From positions 140,108,948-140,172,947 of the forward strand of contig NC_134082.1 of assembly GCF_000715075.1 (NCBI RefSeq): DNA of 64,000 nucleotides. The letters are read 5' to 3'. A program made the position numbers and the translations under genes. This DNA comes from Nicotiana tabacum (taxonomy: Eukaryota; Streptophyta; Magnoliopsida; Solanales; Solanaceae). Below, one piece after another: positions 1 to 12,169 of this stretch (its first letter is position 1; every line of letters starts with the position of its first letter). The notes beneath the pieces were generated by a model. It saw only the letters and a list, made by a program, of their open reading frames with translations. It ran no database searches and was not told the DNA's origin.

Positions 1-681
1 CCCCTTTTTATTGAGGTTTTCTATTTGGAACTGTTACCTTCCCCAACATGTTTCCCCTTCCCACACTGACTTTTTATTTTCTATATTTCTTTTCTGTTGT
101 ACATGTATATATATTTGAACTGCACAGGTTATTTGGTAGTTTGGTCCTAGCCTCGTCACTACTTCGCCGAGGTTAGTCTAGGCACTTACCAGCACATGAG
201 GTCGGTTGTGCTGATACTACACTCTGTGCTCTTTTCTACAGATCCAGGTATTGGACAACAACAGTAGCGCGGGAGCCAACCCTCAGTCCACCGAGATACC
301 GAGGTAGCCTTGCAGGCGTACGCAGGCCCGGCGTCTCCTCTATCTTATATTCCATTCTGTTATCTCATGTATTCGAGACAAACAGTGTTATATTTCTTCC
401 AAACAGTTGTATCTAGTACTCTTAGTAGTTCGTGAGTGACGTGACACCAGTTCTTGGGTAGAGGCATATGTGGATTTCCGCATTATTGTTTAGCTTATTT
501 AATTTAAATATTCTTCTTTAATTCCATATTTCCGCTGTTATTTTAATATTTAACGCTTTATGTTATGCTCAATAAAAAAGATTAAAAATAAAGGAGTTAG
601 GGACTTAGGATTTGTGGCTGCCTAGCTACTACGAGTAGGCGCCATCACGATTTTTGAGGGTGGGAATTCCGGATCGTGACA
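1..681 (+). mobile_element. Ty3/gypsy LTR, right-hand part
   Basis: The stretch ends in GGATCGTGACA, a typical 3' end of Ty3/gypsy (chromovirus/Tekay-like) LTRs in Solanaceae, preceded by a GC-rich patch around 240-330 and an A-rich stretch with AATAAAAAAG near 570, as expected of an LTR with a polyadenylation region. The left end lies outside the window, so whether this is a solo LTR or the 3' end of a complete element cannot be told. No coding sequence is present. The family call rests on remembered resemblance. Confidence 0.55.
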
Positions 682-1104
682 GTATTTGATGTATTTTTAG
701 TGAACAAATTAAAGTTAATTAATATGGCAAATTACATTATTAATTAATGCTAGAAGATGAATTTTTTAATGTATGAAAACATTCAAAAAAATCACTTTAT
801 AAGTTGATGGCATTCTTCGAGATAGGGACGTTTCAAATATCTACTTCAATAATTGACACTTCCATCGTGCATGCTCGCCGACCACTGGCTATATATGTAC
901 TCCGTATTTTCTTTCTGCTTGAAGATGACAATTAATTTGAAATATATTGCTTTATGAGGTTGGTATAGTATATATTACTATTATTTTATTGGTATTATGT
1001 GAAATACTTAGAATATTTTTTCAAGTTAATTTGACTTTGTCTGAGTAACATATTATACATTCTCATCGCCTTGTCAAGCTAATATTAGGTGGGAAAGTGG
1101 CACT
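682..1104. other. AT-rich spacer, nothing recognised
   Basis: AT-rich sequence between the gypsy LTR end and the first copia LTR. No ORF of note, no repeat structure and no RNA gene is visible. Confidence 0.5.
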
Positions 1105-1352
1105 TGTAATAAAATAAAAGTAATGCAGTAAAATGTAAATAAGAAGAGATAAAAAGAAAGGAGAAATGTTTTCTTCTTTCACTTTGGTGTATTCTTTCAT
1201 TACAATTATATGGCCTTTATAGGCATAAAAAGTAAAGATAATGGACATAAAGTAAGAAATTTAATCTTTAAGTTATTTACAACATGGACATCCAATGTAA
1301 GCATCCAATGTAGTATCCAAAGTAGTATCCAATGTACAAACTATTCATAACA
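1105..1352 (-). repeat. 3' LTR of minus-strand copia element
   Basis: Runs TGTAATAAAA...ATTCATAACA on the plus strand and matches 6898-7133. It contains an extra partial repeat of the form CATCCAATGTA relative to the right copy. The TG/CA ends and the adjacent purine tract (1353-1361) fix the borders. Confidence 0.92.
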
Positions 1353-1361
1353 CTCCCCCTT
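1353..1361 (-). other. Polypurine tract of copia element
   Basis: The plus strand reads CTCCCCCTT directly inside the left LTR, so the element's sense strand reads AAGGGGGAG just upstream of the 3' LTR, the expected place for the plus-strand DNA primer. Confidence 0.8.
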
Positions 1362-1584
1362 GGATGTCCATGTAAGATAATGTGCCTCATTAAAAACTTA
1401 CAAAAAAATATTGGGATGTACATAGTTATTTATAATATGCATTGCTTGCTGCCTCATTAAAAACCTTACCAGGAAAACCCAGTGGGACAAAACCTTGGTT
1501 AAGGAAAAAAGTGCAGCCTGTAGTTACTCCCCCTGATGAAAAATTACTTAATGTCTCGAAGACGACGCATTCCAATCTTATATA

Positions 1585-3342
1585 TTAGCTTTTCAAATAT
1601 TGAGGTTGGTTAGTGAACAGATCAGCCAAATTATCACTTGAACGAACTTGTTGTACATCTATTTCACCATTCTTCTGAAGATCATGAGTGAAAAAGAATT
1701 TCGGTGAAATGTGTTTTGTTCTATCTCCTTTGATATATCCTCCTTTCAATTGAGCTATGCATACAGCATTGTCTTCATACAATATTGTTGGAATATTCTC
1801 TTTCGAAGAAAGACCATATGTTTGCTGAATCTGTTGAGTTATAGATCTTAACCAAACGTATTCTCAACTTGCTTCGTGAATGGCTATTATCTCTGCATGA
1901 TTTGAAGAAGTAGCAACCATAGTTTGTTTTGTCGAACGCCATGATATGGTTGTACCTCCACTTGTAAATAAATAACCTGTCTGAGATCGACCTTTTTGTG
2001 GATCAGACAAATATCCCGCTTCTGCATAACCAATCAATGATGACTTGGATTCATTTGAATAAAATAAACTCATATCAATGGTCCCTTGGAGGTATCTGAA
2101 TATATGTTTAATACCATTCCAGTGTCGTTGTGTTGGCAAAGTACTAAATCTTGCTAATAAGCTTACTGAGAAAGCTATATCTGGTCGGGAATTATTGGCA
2201 AGATACATTAATGCCCCAATTGCACTAAGATATGGTACTTCGGCACCAAGAAGCTCTTCACCATTTTCATGAGGTCGGAATGGATCTTTCTTTATATCAA
2301 GTGATCTCACAATCATCGGGGTACTCAATGGATGTGCTTTATCCATATAGAATCACTTTAAAATCTTTTCGGTGTATGTTGATTGATGGACAAATATTCC
2401 ATCTTTCATATACTCAATTTGTAGACCAAGACAAAATTTTGTCTTTCCAAGATCTTTCATTTCAAATTCTTTCTTCAAACAGTCTACTATTTTTGGAAGC
2501 TCCCCAGGAGTTCCAATGATATTTAAATCATCAACATACACGGCGATTATAACAAATTCAGATCCAGACCTTTTTATAAAGACACAAGGACAATTTGGAT
2601 CATTCTTGTACCCTTCTTTCAACAGGTATTCACTCAGGCGATTGTACCACATACGACCTGATTGTTTCAATCCGTATAAAGATTTCTGAAGCTTTATTGA
2701 ACAAGTTTCTCGAAAACTTTTATATGCTTCTGGCACTTTAAATCCCTCAGGTACTTTCATAAAAATTTCGTTGTCTAATGATCCATACAAATAGGCTGTA
2801 ACAACATCCATTAGATGCATATCAAGTTTTTCTTGCACTGCCATATTTATGAGATACCTGAAGGTGATAGCATCCACTACAGGAGAATATGTCTCCATAT
2901 AATCAATTCCAGGCCTTTAGGAAAACCCTTGTGCCACAAGTCGCGCTTTATATCTAACGACTTCATTTTTATCATTTCGTTTTCGCACAAAAACCAATTT
3001 ATACCCTACTGGATTTATACCTTCAGGTGTTCGAACTATGGGTCCGAAGACTTCACGTTTTCCAAGTGAACTTAACTCTGCCTGGATAGCGTCTTTCCAT
3101 TTTGGCCAATCATTTCTCTGTCTACATTCATTGACAGATTCTGGTTCAAGATCATCTTGTTGCATTATTTCAACAGCAACATTATAAGCAAAAATGTTAT
3201 CGATAACAATATTATTTCGGTTCCATCTTTTCCCGGTTGAGACATAACTTATTGATATCTCTTCATTTTCATTATTTTCAAGTACCTCGACCTCTCCTAA
3301 GGTCTTATCATTTGTTACCTCTTGGTGCTCTTCTTGAGCCAC
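1585..3342 (-). pseudogene. Copia reverse transcriptase and RNase H, broken
   Basis: The minus-strand frame starting at 3342 holds the copia RT: an N-terminal part ending in VRYKARLVAQGFS, then METYSPVV, then MDVVTAYLYGSLDNEIFMKV, SLYGLKQSGRMWYN and the catalytic YVDD (in YVDDLNIIGTP) near 2530. RNase H follows (SRPDIAF, ISWRSTKQTMVATSS, then YEDNAVCIAQ and GDRTKHISPKFFF). All pieces from 4683 down to 1585 are in one frame but are split by stops, including a TAA at the end of the QGFS piece (about 2917), a TGA at 2353 and a TGA at 1864. At these places relatives carry Gln or Arg, so single C-to-T changes would explain the stops. The YVDD is intact; the enzyme as a whole is not. Confidence 0.9.
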
Positions 3343-3570
3343 TACCTCTGTGTTATGTTCACTTTGATCACTTGCTCATTTTCTTCTTCGAGGATTTTTA
3401 TCTTTAGAACTGATTGGTCTACCACGTTTCAAGCATGGCTTAGACTCATTTGCTTTAATTAATTGTCCTGCCGGAATATCAACTCGAATTGGAGCATTAG
3501 CAGCTGGAATATGTGACTTAGTCACCCTTGGTAGGTCAGTGAATGCATCTGGCAATTGATTTGCAATATT

Positions 3571-4683
3571 TTATAAATGAATAATCTTTTGAACCTCTTG
3601 TTCACATTGATTTGTTCGAGGATCTAAATGAGACAGTGATAATGCATTCCAATCTATCTTCTTTTTCAGCTGCTTATTTTCTCCCCCTAATGTTGGATAT
3701 ACTGATTCATCAAAATGGCAATCAGAAAATCTTGCCGTAAATAAATCTCCAGTCATCGGCTCTAGATATTTTATAATAGAAGGAGATTCATATCCAACAT
3801 ATATCCCCAACCTTCTTTGAGGACCCATCTTTGTGCGTTGTGGTGGAGCAATTGGAACATATATCGCACAACCAAAGATCCTAAGATGAGAAATATTTGG
3901 CTCCTGACCAAAAGTCAATTGCAATGGGGAGACTTTATGATAACTTGTGGGCCTTATCCGCACAAGTGTTGCTGCGTGCAAAATAGCATGACCCCATACT
4001 GAAATGAGAAGTTTTGTTCTCATAAGCATTGGTTTTGCAATTAATTGGAGGCGTTTGATCAATGATTCTGCTAGACCATTTTGTGTATGAACATGAGCAA
4101 CCGGATGCTCAATTGTTATCCCAGTTGAAATACAATAATCATTAAAGGCTTGGGATGTAAACTCACCAGCATTATCAAGACGAATTTTCTTAATTGCATA
4201 ATCTGGAAATTGTGCTCTTAGCTTTATTATTTGAGCCAACAATCTTGCAAATGCCATATTACGAGTTGATAGTAAGCACACATGTGACCATCTTGTAGAT
4301 GCATCTACCAAAACCATATAATATTTGAATGGTCCACATGGAGGGTGAATGAGCCCACATATATCACCCTGTATACGTTCTAGAAATGCAGGGGATTCCA
4401 TCCTAACTTTAATAGTTGATGGTCTAATAATTAATTTTCCTTGAGAACATGCAGCACAAGAGAATTCCTTAAATTGAAGAATCTTCTGATTCTTCATTGC
4501 ATGTCCATGTGAATTCTCAATTATTTTACGCATCATATTAGAACCAGGATGGCCAAACCGGTCATGCCAAATAATAAAATTATCTTGATTAGTAAACTTC
4601 TCGTTTACTATGACATGTGTTTCAATCCTACTAATACTTGTGTAGTATAAGCCGGAGGAAAGAGCAGGTAACATTTCAAGCAC
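3571..4683 (-). pseudogene. Copia integrase, mostly open
   Basis: A 370-residue open stretch. It begins with a GAG-pre-integrase/zinc-binding part (WHDRFGHPG with the two His, then CAACSQGK with the two Cys), followed by the rve core: first Asp in QGDICG, second Asp in RLDNAGEF and Glu in NGLAES. It ends in the region that links to RT, interrupted by a stop at 3571. The integrase would cut the LTR ends and join them to host DNA. It is the best preserved domain of this copy, but as the middle of a polyprotein with upstream frameshifts it would not be made. Confidence 0.9.
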
Positions 4684-5171
4684 ACATATTTCTTACCGAA
4701 CTTTATTGTAGTAATATAAAAATATTCAATCTTTTCATCATTTGTAGTCTCAATATGATAGCCATTTTGGCGAATATCTTTGAAACTTAATAAGTTTCTT
4801 TGAGATTTACTACAATATAGTGCTTCATCAATAGCCAAATTTGTTCCTCCTGGTAGTAATAAATTGGCTCTTCCAGAACCTTCAATTAATCTTGTACTAC
4901 CGGATATTGTATTAACATTCGCTTCTTTCATTACCAAATAAGAGAAATATCTCTTATCTTTTAAAATAGTGTGTGTTGTAGCACTATCCAGAAGACATAT
5001 ATCATCTTTATTAATCTTGAGTCCAACTGAAGACTGGGGAATTTTCATATTCTTCATAAGAAAAACAAATAATACATCATAAGAAATATGAAAGACAAGC
5101 GGAAAAAAAACATTAAGAAATACATTAGGAATGTAGAAACTAGCAACACATGATGCATTAGGAAAATACAC
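4608..5171 (-). pseudogene. Copia protease region
   Basis: The open frame contains CLLDSATTHTILKDKRYF near 4960-5015. This fits the copia protease active-site region, with D-S-A-T in place of the usual D-T/S-G-A; the same variant occurs in related plant copia families as far as I recall. The frame overlaps the integrase frame by about 75 bases, so a frameshift separates them. The first 40 or so residues are hydrophobic and unlikely to be protein; the true protein part starts near MKIPQSSVG. Confidence 0.8.
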
Positions 5172-5248
5172 TCAAGAAAAATAAACTGATTGCAAACATA
5201 AAAATAACAACTTTTATAGCTTCATTCCCTAGTAAGATGATTAGTTCT

Positions 5249-6283
5249 TCAGTCAATATCCTCAAAGAAGTCTCCAACTTCTAAATGAGTAATATTTGTA
5301 AGGCCTTCAAAATCATCATCTTTATATGCAAGATGTGCCTTAGAATCATATTTATTTGAGGGACCTGCTTCATCATCATTATTTTGAAAGGTCAAGTGTG
5401 CCTCCACATTATTTTCTTTTTTCTTGAGGGAGGCTTGATAAAGTTTGACAAAATGTTCTGGCGTACGACAAATGCGTGCCCTATGACCCCTCATACCACA
5501 TCGGTGACACATACTAGCTTTACCTTTTGAATGATTAATTTGAGAACCCTTATTGTTCTTCAATTTATTTCCACCATAATGACGATAATTGTTTCGCCCC
5601 TGCCACGTCCACGTTTACGACCATGTCCACGACCACGGTAATTATTTTGTTTTCTTTCAAACTTATCATACATTACTACAACATTCACTTCCGGAAATGG
5701 AGCTGACCCAGTGGGACAAGCTTCATGATTTTTCATTAATAGAGTATTATTCTGCTCAGCCACAAGTAGACATGTGATTAACTCAAAATATTTCTCAAAA
5801 CCTTTTTCACGGTATTGTTGTTGTAGCACCACATTTGAAGCGTGAAAAGTAGAAAATGTTTTTTTCCAATAAGTCCTCATATGTGATAGTGTCTCCACAT
5901 AATTTTAATAGAGAACTTACTTTAAAGATAGCAAAATTATACTCAGTTATGGTTTTAAAGTCTTGCAACCTTAAATGTATCCACTCATACCGAGCTTTTG
6001 GTAATACCGTAAGTTTTAGGTGGTCATATCGATCCTTCAAATTAATCCATAATTCAAGTGGATCTTTTACGGTTAAATATTCAGTTTTTAACCCTTCATG
6101 TAGATGATGACGAAGGAAAATCATGGTCTTCGCTTTATTCTGATTTGATGCTTCATTTCCTTGTATAATAGTATTTCCAAGACCTTTAGCGTCAAGGTGA
6201 ATTTCAGCATCAATAACCCATGATAAATAGTTCCTTCCGGTGATGTCAAGTGCCACAAATTCAAGTTTTGATAAATTTGACAT
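5249..6283 (-). pseudogene. Copia gag, frameshifted
   Basis: The start chosen is the ATG at 6283 (MSNLSKLEF, followed by GRNYLSWVIDAEIHL), the usual copia gag opening; an ATG further upstream (6340) only adds a hydrophobic lead. Capsid-type sequence follows in three frames (6340-5807, 5898-5560 and 5563-5249), so at least two frameshifts are present. An RGRGHGRKRGRGRG basic patch precedes a zinc knuckle CHRCGMRGHRARIC (C-X2-C-X4-H-X4-C) near 5475-5520. Gag would form the virus-like particle and bind RNA; this copy is dead. Confidence 0.88.
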
Positions 6284-6880
6284 AGTGAAAACTATCATAA
6301 AAGATGAATAAGTTAGAGAAATAATTATAATAATAAACAATTAATGAAAACAAAACGATTAAGGTAAAAGAAATAAAAATAGAGCTATATCATGTTAACA
6401 ATCTACTATTTCATTTTTTTCTTGCCATAAAGTAGAAATTACATACTTGTTTCATTTCACTTTATATTATTGATATATATGTGTTAATATGTATTATTGA
6501 TATATATGTGTTAATAGAATTGAACGTGACTAACATTATTTATATGTTCCAATAAATATAAAGTAACTAAAAAAATTATTGCTTGTCAATTCATTTCTCA
6601 TAGTTCTTCAAAATGCCTTAAAGATATGTTTTGATCCAGGGAGTCCATGATATTAGTGCATAGCTAGTTTGATGACTTTGAGGTCCTCTAAGAGTTGAGC
6701 ACGGAAGGAAATAGTTATTTAATCACTGCAATGTACTTAAACTATTTAAGATACCCAAGCGCACAAGTAATCTGCAAACAGTGAGCATATGATATGTACT
6801 GCCATAAATGAGATGATTATAATGATACATACCTTAATAAAATATGGCTCAACTTTGCGGGAGTCAAGAATAAAATTAGA

Positions 6881-6897
6881 GCTTCGTGCTGATAACG
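6881..6897 (-). other. Primer binding site of copia element (putative)
   Basis: The sense strand reads CGTTATCAGCACGAAGC directly after the 5' LTR. It shares TATCAG with the common initiator-Met-tRNA site TGGTATCAGAGC but departs elsewhere. The place is right; the tRNA identity is uncertain. Confidence 0.55.
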
Positions 6898-7133
6898 TGT
6901 AATAAAATAAAAGTAATGCAGTAAAATATAAATAAGAAGAGATAAAAAGAAGGGAGAAGTGTTTTCTTCTTTCACTTTGGTGTATTTTTCCATTGCAATT
7001 ATATGGCCTTTTATAGGCATAAAAAGTAAAGATAATGGACATAAAGTAGGAAATTTAATCTTTAAGTTATTCACAACATGAACATCAAATGTAGTATCCA
7101 AAGTAGTATCCAATATACAAACTATTCATAACA
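6898..7133 (-). repeat. 5' LTR of minus-strand copia element
   Basis: Mate of 1105-1352, running TGTAATAAAA...ATTCATAACA on the plus strand. As the 5' LTR of a minus-strand element it would hold the promoter; no convincing TATA box was fixed. Confidence 0.92.
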
Positions 7134-7657
7134 GACTAGATATTTTTGGGGGCTGCACATTATGCATAAAAAATAAAGAATATGTATGGCAGGCACACAA
7201 TAGTTGTTCCAACAATAATGAGAATAATTCTGATTAGACTGTGTATACATACCCGGCCCCTTTATCCTACCGTAACGTGATTTGGGCACGGATATTAAGA
7301 GAGTTTTGTGTCAAGTTCTTTATTCTACTTACGTACAACCATGCAAATTAAATATACTATAATTTCACCAATTTGACCTTTTAATTTTTTATATTCTCAT
7401 CTTGTAGTTGTTGGATTTTGAAAAATCTTCTGTAACTCTCCACTCCTTATCATCTGGTTTATTGTGGCAAAAAAATTAAAAGAATATTGCGAGTCCGAAA
7501 GGGCACTAAAACAAGATTGACACTTAATTGATGCTCTTATGACCAAGGTTGATGGACCGAAGTGGTTTTTTACCCCAAAAACATAGAGATTACAAAATGA
7601 AGTGTAAATATGAACCATAAAGGTCATACATGAATGATGAATGATAAGTATCCATTC
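7134..7657. other. Spacer between two copia elements, no gene seen
   Basis: Ordinary AT-rich sequence. The only ORF (7397-7627, minus, 76 codons) has no recognisable motif. The last bases (ATTCT, 7658-7662) are the left target duplication of the next element. Confidence 0.5.
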
Positions 7658-7662
7658 ATTCT

Positions 7663-7781
7663 TGTAGAGAAAAATATAACATAATCAAGAAGAAAGGGTA
7701 GTTTGGTAATTTCATAAATGTTAGTTAGTTAGTTATTAACTACTAATCCTAGTTGTTAGAGTTAATTAAGTGGAGTATAAT

Positions 7782-7812
<31 letters not shown>

Positions 7813-7982
7813 GTATATATGTATGAATGTATGTATCTACACACACTGCCTACAACAGAAATGATGATTAAGTGAAATAAAAATTCATTCTCTCCTAGCT
7901 CCTTTCTTCCTCTCTCTGCTTCTTCCCCTTCTCTCTAGTCTTCTACCATCTTCAAATTGGATACAACCTAGCAATTACTTCA
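7663..7982 (+). repeat. 5' LTR of plus-strand copia element
   Basis: Runs from TGTAGAGAAAA to TTACTTCA. It contains a (CT)n(AT)n(GTAT)n microsatellite at about 7781-7835 and a CT-rich stretch at about 7890-7950. The 3' end abuts the PBS. Confidence 0.95.
7781..7835 (+). repeat. (CT)n/(AT)n microsatellite in 5' LTR
   Basis: Short runs of CT, then AT, then GTAT. The corresponding place in the 3' LTR (12764-12800) holds an (ATCT)n run instead. Confidence 0.9.
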
Positions 7983-7994
7983 TGGTATTAGAGC
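7983..7994 (+). other. Primer binding site (initiator Met tRNA)
   Basis: TGGTATTAGAGC directly after the LTR, one base away from the standard copia PBS TGGTATCAGAGC. The change is C to T. Confidence 0.9.
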
Positions 7995-8109
7995 AATTCA
8001 AGCTAATTCACAAGCTTGAAACTCGATTCTGCATTTGTTTCCGCAAAATTGTTCAAATCCCTAAGTCAATTGTTGATTGTTTCAGTTTCTTGAAGAAATC
8101 TTGTTTGCT

Positions 8110-9297
8110 ATGGCGCTGAATGAACAATCATTTGTTCCACCTGAAAATCACACTTCAAATTCCAGTCAAGGAGGATTGCATGCAATTGTTTGTAATCATC
8201 CGATATTCTTGAGCCCATCAGATGTTAGTGGCATACAAATTATATCATTTAAGCTAACTGGGATTGAAAACTATTCTCTATGATTTCGATCAATTAGAGT
8301 GGCATTGTTAGGAAGGAATAAGTTGGGGGTAGTTGATGGAACATATACAAAAGAAAGTTTCCCAGAGACTCTATTGAATCATTGAGAACGAGTGAATGCT
8401 ATTGTGCTTTCTTGGTTGATGAATTCTGTTAGTAATGGGTTGCTTGGAGGTATAATGTATGTCTCAGGTACACATGCCGTGTGGAATGATTTGCATGAAA
8501 GATTTGACAAAGTAGAGGGTTCAAGGTCATACAATTTGCATAAATAAATTGCCACACTTAGCCAAGGAACAACATCTGTTTCTGCATATTTCTCAAGGCT
8601 GAAGGACTTGTGGGAGGAGTTTGAAGCACTAGTTCCTATGCCTGGGTGTGATTGTCCAAAGTCAAGAGACTTTGTAGTTCATCTGCAAAAACTGAAATTG
8701 TTTTAGTTCTTGACGGGGTTGAATAATTTCTATGGTCAAGCTAGGAGTCAAATCTTGCTAATGAGTCCAATGCCAATAGTTAACCAGACATATGCCATGA
8801 TGATCAGTTATGAGAGTCAAAAATCAGTTGCAGCCAATACTAGCTTACTAGGAGCAAATCCTACATCTGGGACTGGACAATATGATGTGGCAATGTACAA
8901 CAAGACTGAGGGAAATTATCAGAAAGAATTTCCATCTGTTTTGTGAAGTGTGCAAAATGAAAGGTCATTCTAAAGAAAATTTCTAAAAGATTGTAGGTTA
9001 TCCTCCAGAATACAGACCAATAAAGAAGAGCACAAATACATATAGTACATATAATGTGTTGTCTGATATCAATATACAGGGTGATCAGTTACATAGAGGG
9101 AATTGGAGTGAGAACAGTTCTCAGAATTCTCAGTTAACAAGCAGTGCTGTGAGTGCTAATAACTTTCAAAATATTGGGCAAGTGAATAGTACTCCTTGGA
9201 TGGCAAATGACACATTCACTAAAGAGCAGTATGATCATATTGTGCAACTGCTTAACAAAGACAATTCAAGTTCTGCTTCTACTACAACACCACCATA
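8110..9297 (+). pseudogene. Copia gag, broken
   Basis: The start chosen is the ATG at 8110 (MALNEQSFVPP); the upstream ATG at 8077 would only add a hydrophobic lead. The frame runs into FKLTGIENYSL and stops at a TGA (8281) where relatives have Trp. Readable gag continues through 8300-8900 (SWLMNSVSNGLLGG, AYFSRLKDLWEEFE) with several more stops. A zinc-knuckle remnant near 8945-8990 reads CEVCKMKGHSKENF, so the last Cys is replaced by Phe. A 3' part (9056-9298) is rich in Ser, Asn and Gln. The protein would coat the element's RNA; this copy could not make it. Confidence 0.85.
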
Positions 9298-9339
9298 AGC
9301 TAATGCAGCAAGTATACATTGTGCCTTGTTAGCTTCTAA

Positions 9340-9700
9340 TAATTTACAAGAATGGATAATAGACACAGGGGCCACAAATCATATGGTAGTTGATTTAGAA
9401 CTTTTGAATAAGGCTTCACTAGTGCAAACAAGTTAGCCAAAGAAAGTACATTTACCTAATGAAGAAACTACTCAAGTTACTCATATTGGAACTAGTAGTT
9501 TATCAGATCAAAACACAATAACTAATGTGTTATATATTCCTCAATTCAAATATAATCTTTTATCTATCTCTAAAGTAACTAAGGAACTGAAATGTTCAAT
9601 TGCTTTCTTCCCTGATTTTTTTTATATTTCAGGAACTCTTCAGTGGGAGGGTGAAAGCGATTGGTAGAGAAGACAATAGTTTATACATTCTCAGTAGACA
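9340..9700 (+). pseudogene. Copia protease remnant
   Basis: EWIIDTGATNHMV is readable at about 9349-9387 and carries the canonical DTGA active site. Downstream text (ITNVLYIPQFKYNLLSISK, about 9520-9580) fits the rest of a copia protease. Stops and frameshifts break it on both sides. Confidence 0.8.
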
Positions 9701-9786
9701 AAAAATTACCAAAAAATAATGTAATTAGTCTAAACACTAAGGAGACAAAAACCAGTAAAGAGATTAACTCAAATGATATTGATCTT

Positions 9787-10640
9787 TAGCATAAAAAACT
9801 TGGACATGTGTCTGCTACAGTACTCAAGAAGTTACTTTCTGCAAATGCACAAGATATATCTGCTAGAATAGACTTATGTACCGCATGCCCTTGTGCAAAG
9901 CAAACAAGATATCATTTTCCTGTCAGTAGTATAAGAACAACTACTAGTTTTGAGTTAGTTCATATGGATTTATGGGTTCCTTACAAAATTCCGACTATGG
10001 ATGGTAATAGGTCCTTTCTAACTGTAGTAGATGATTTTTCTAGAATGACATGGATTTTTTTGTTGAAGTTGAAGTCTGATATGTGAGTGGTTATACAACA
10101 ATTTTTTACCTTTGTGAAAACACAGTTTGGGACAATAGTAAAAACAGTTAGAACAGATAATGGTACAGAATTTGTTAATTCAGTTTGTGAGAATCTTTTT
10201 AACAATCTAGGAGTAATTCATCAGAAGACATGTCCTTATACTCCTCAGCAAAATGGAGTAGCTGAGAGAAAACATAGACATATCTTAAAACTCACTAGAG
10301 CTATCAAATTTCAAGCTGATATACCAATCAAACTTTGGGGATATTGTGTACTTCCTGTAGTCTATATTATTAACAGACTGCCTAGTTCTATCATTGATAG
10401 TAAGAGCCCATATGAAAGACTATATAACAGAAAACCTACATTATAACATCTCAAGGTTATAGGTGTCTATTTTATGCAAAGATAGTTAATCAAAGTGACA
10501 AACTAATGCCTAGAGCAAAACCTTCTATACACATGGGATATGCTACAGCTCAAAAAGGATATGTGCTATATGATTTAATAGATAGAATTTTCTTTGTGAG
10601 CAGAGATGTTCAGTTTAGAGAAGACATATTTCACTTTAAA
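9787..10640 (+). pseudogene. Copia integrase, broken
   Basis: HKKLGHVSATVLKKLL is followed by CTACPCAKQTRYHFPVS (zinc-binding part), then the core: first Asp in HMDLWVPY (about 9964), second Asp in RTDNGTEFVNS (about 10155) and Glu in NGVAERKHRHI (about 10264). A TGA at 10084 interrupts the core between the first and second Asp, and a stop with a frameshift follows at about 10445. A C-terminal part (GYATAQKGYVLYDL...FFVSRDVQF) is seen at 10506-10640. The three catalytic residues survive in the DNA. Confidence 0.88.
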
Positions 10641-10929
10641 AACAAACAAGACAACAACAAGTCTTTATTTGTTCATCCAAACATAACACAACATTTTCTT
10701 CCACACCACAGATTCAATCACACAAACTACAACTTTAGAAAATCACATGTACCCAACTCAATAAGAAGCTACTGTAATACCAGAAATTACACAAGCTTAC
10801 ACACAACACTCTGAACCTATTCCTACAGAAGCTGTACAGACTAACACTCAACAAATACCAATCATACAACCAATAGCTCAAGTCCCACAGTCTGCTCCAA
10901 TCAATCTCCCTATTCAATCAGATAATAGA

Positions 10930-12120
10930 AAGTCAAGTAGAGGGAAGAAACCACCCATATGGATGAAATTTTTTATGTCATTAACTGCCCAACATGATGA
11001 ACCATATGAAATATCAAAGTTCATAACCTATGAACACTTAACCTCCAAGTATCAAGCCTACTTGATAGCAGCTTCAAATATCATTGAACCAACTCTTTAT
11101 TCAGAAGCTGTGAAAGATCCTAAATGGATAGATGCAATGAAGGTTGAGATTGAAGCTCTACAAAAACAATCACACATGGGACATAGTGACACCGCCTACT
11201 AGTAAGACTCCTATAGGATGCATGTGGATCTACAAGATCAAATACAAGGTATCAGGTAAAATAGAAAGGTTTAAAGCTAGGTTAGTAGCTAAAGGTTTCA
11301 ACCAAAAAAAGCGAATAGACTATCAAGAAACTTTTTCTCCAGTCATAAAAATAAAAACTGTAAGAACTATACTAGCTATAGCTACTATAAGACACTGCCA
11401 TATACATCAAATGGATGTATATAATGCTTTCTTGTAGGGAGATTTACTAGATAAAATATACATGGATCTGCCCCAAGGATTCAGAAGTCAGGGGGAGAAT
11501 AAAGTATGTAGACTTGTCAAATCCTTATATGGTTTAAAACAAGCTCCTCGACAATGGAATGCTAAACTGATAGAAGCTCTACTGAGGTCTCAATTTCAGC
11601 AAAGTCAGTATGATCAGTCCTTGTTCTTTAAGAAAATTGCAGAAGGTATTACAATGGTTTTATGCTTGTTACTGGTGATTCTCTGAAACTGATAGAGGAA
11701 ACCAAAACACATCTGCAATAGTCTTTCAAAATGAACGACCTAGGAGAATTGAAGTACTTCCTAGGTATAGAATTTGCCAGACCAAAACAAGGGATCCTTA
11801 TGCACTAGAGGAAATATGCACTGGAGCTGATTTCTGAGACATGAGTCACAGCTGCTAAGCCAACAATTACACCTCTTGATGCAAATATGAAACTTACAAC
11901 TACATAATATGATGAACATCTCAGGAAAACTAAGCCTACTATCTTGGTGGATGAAGAATTGGCAGATTCAACTTCTTATCAAAGACTGGTAGGTAAACTC
12001 TTATATTTAACAATGACAAAGCCAGACATTTCATATAGTGTACAAACACTAAGTCAGTTCCTTTAAAGACCAAAAGAAATCTCACATGGATACAACTTTA
12101 AGAATTGTAAAGTACATCAA
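10930..12120 (+). pseudogene. Copia reverse transcriptase lacking YVDD
   Basis: RT starts near [19 protein letters not shown] (about 11106), then shifts frame into [36 protein letters not shown] and [11 protein letters not shown] stop at 11437 is followed by DLPQGFRSQGENKVCRLVKS and LYGLKQAPRQWN. Where YVDD should follow, the sequence passes from TMVL straight to LVTGDS in another frame (about 11655-11690), so the catalytic motif is deleted. Later parts (MNDLGELKYFLGIEFARPK, about 11735) are readable with further stops. Confidence 0.88.
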
Positions 12121-12169
12121 GAATAGTCGAGGATAAGGAATACTACTCTCCAGCAAATTCAACAGTACT

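Larger units (their letters stand above)
1105..7133 (-). mobile_element. Degenerate Ty1/copia retrotransposon (minus strand)
   Basis: Two similar short LTRs (1105-1352 and 6898-7133) flank gag, protease, integrase, RT and RNase H in the copia order, read right to left. A purine tract adjoins the left (3') LTR and a PBS-like site adjoins the right (5') LTR. By eye the LTRs are roughly 94% identical and differ by one indel of about 12 bp. The 5 bases outside each end (GCACT and GACTA) do not match, so the target duplication is lost or the ends have changed. The reading frames hold two or more frameshifts in gag and several in-frame stops in pol, so the copy cannot make its proteins. Confidence 0.93.

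Noticed and set aside
1100..7138. Target duplication for the minus-strand copia element
   Set aside because: The flanking pentamers GCACT and GACTA do not match, so no duplication can be claimed.
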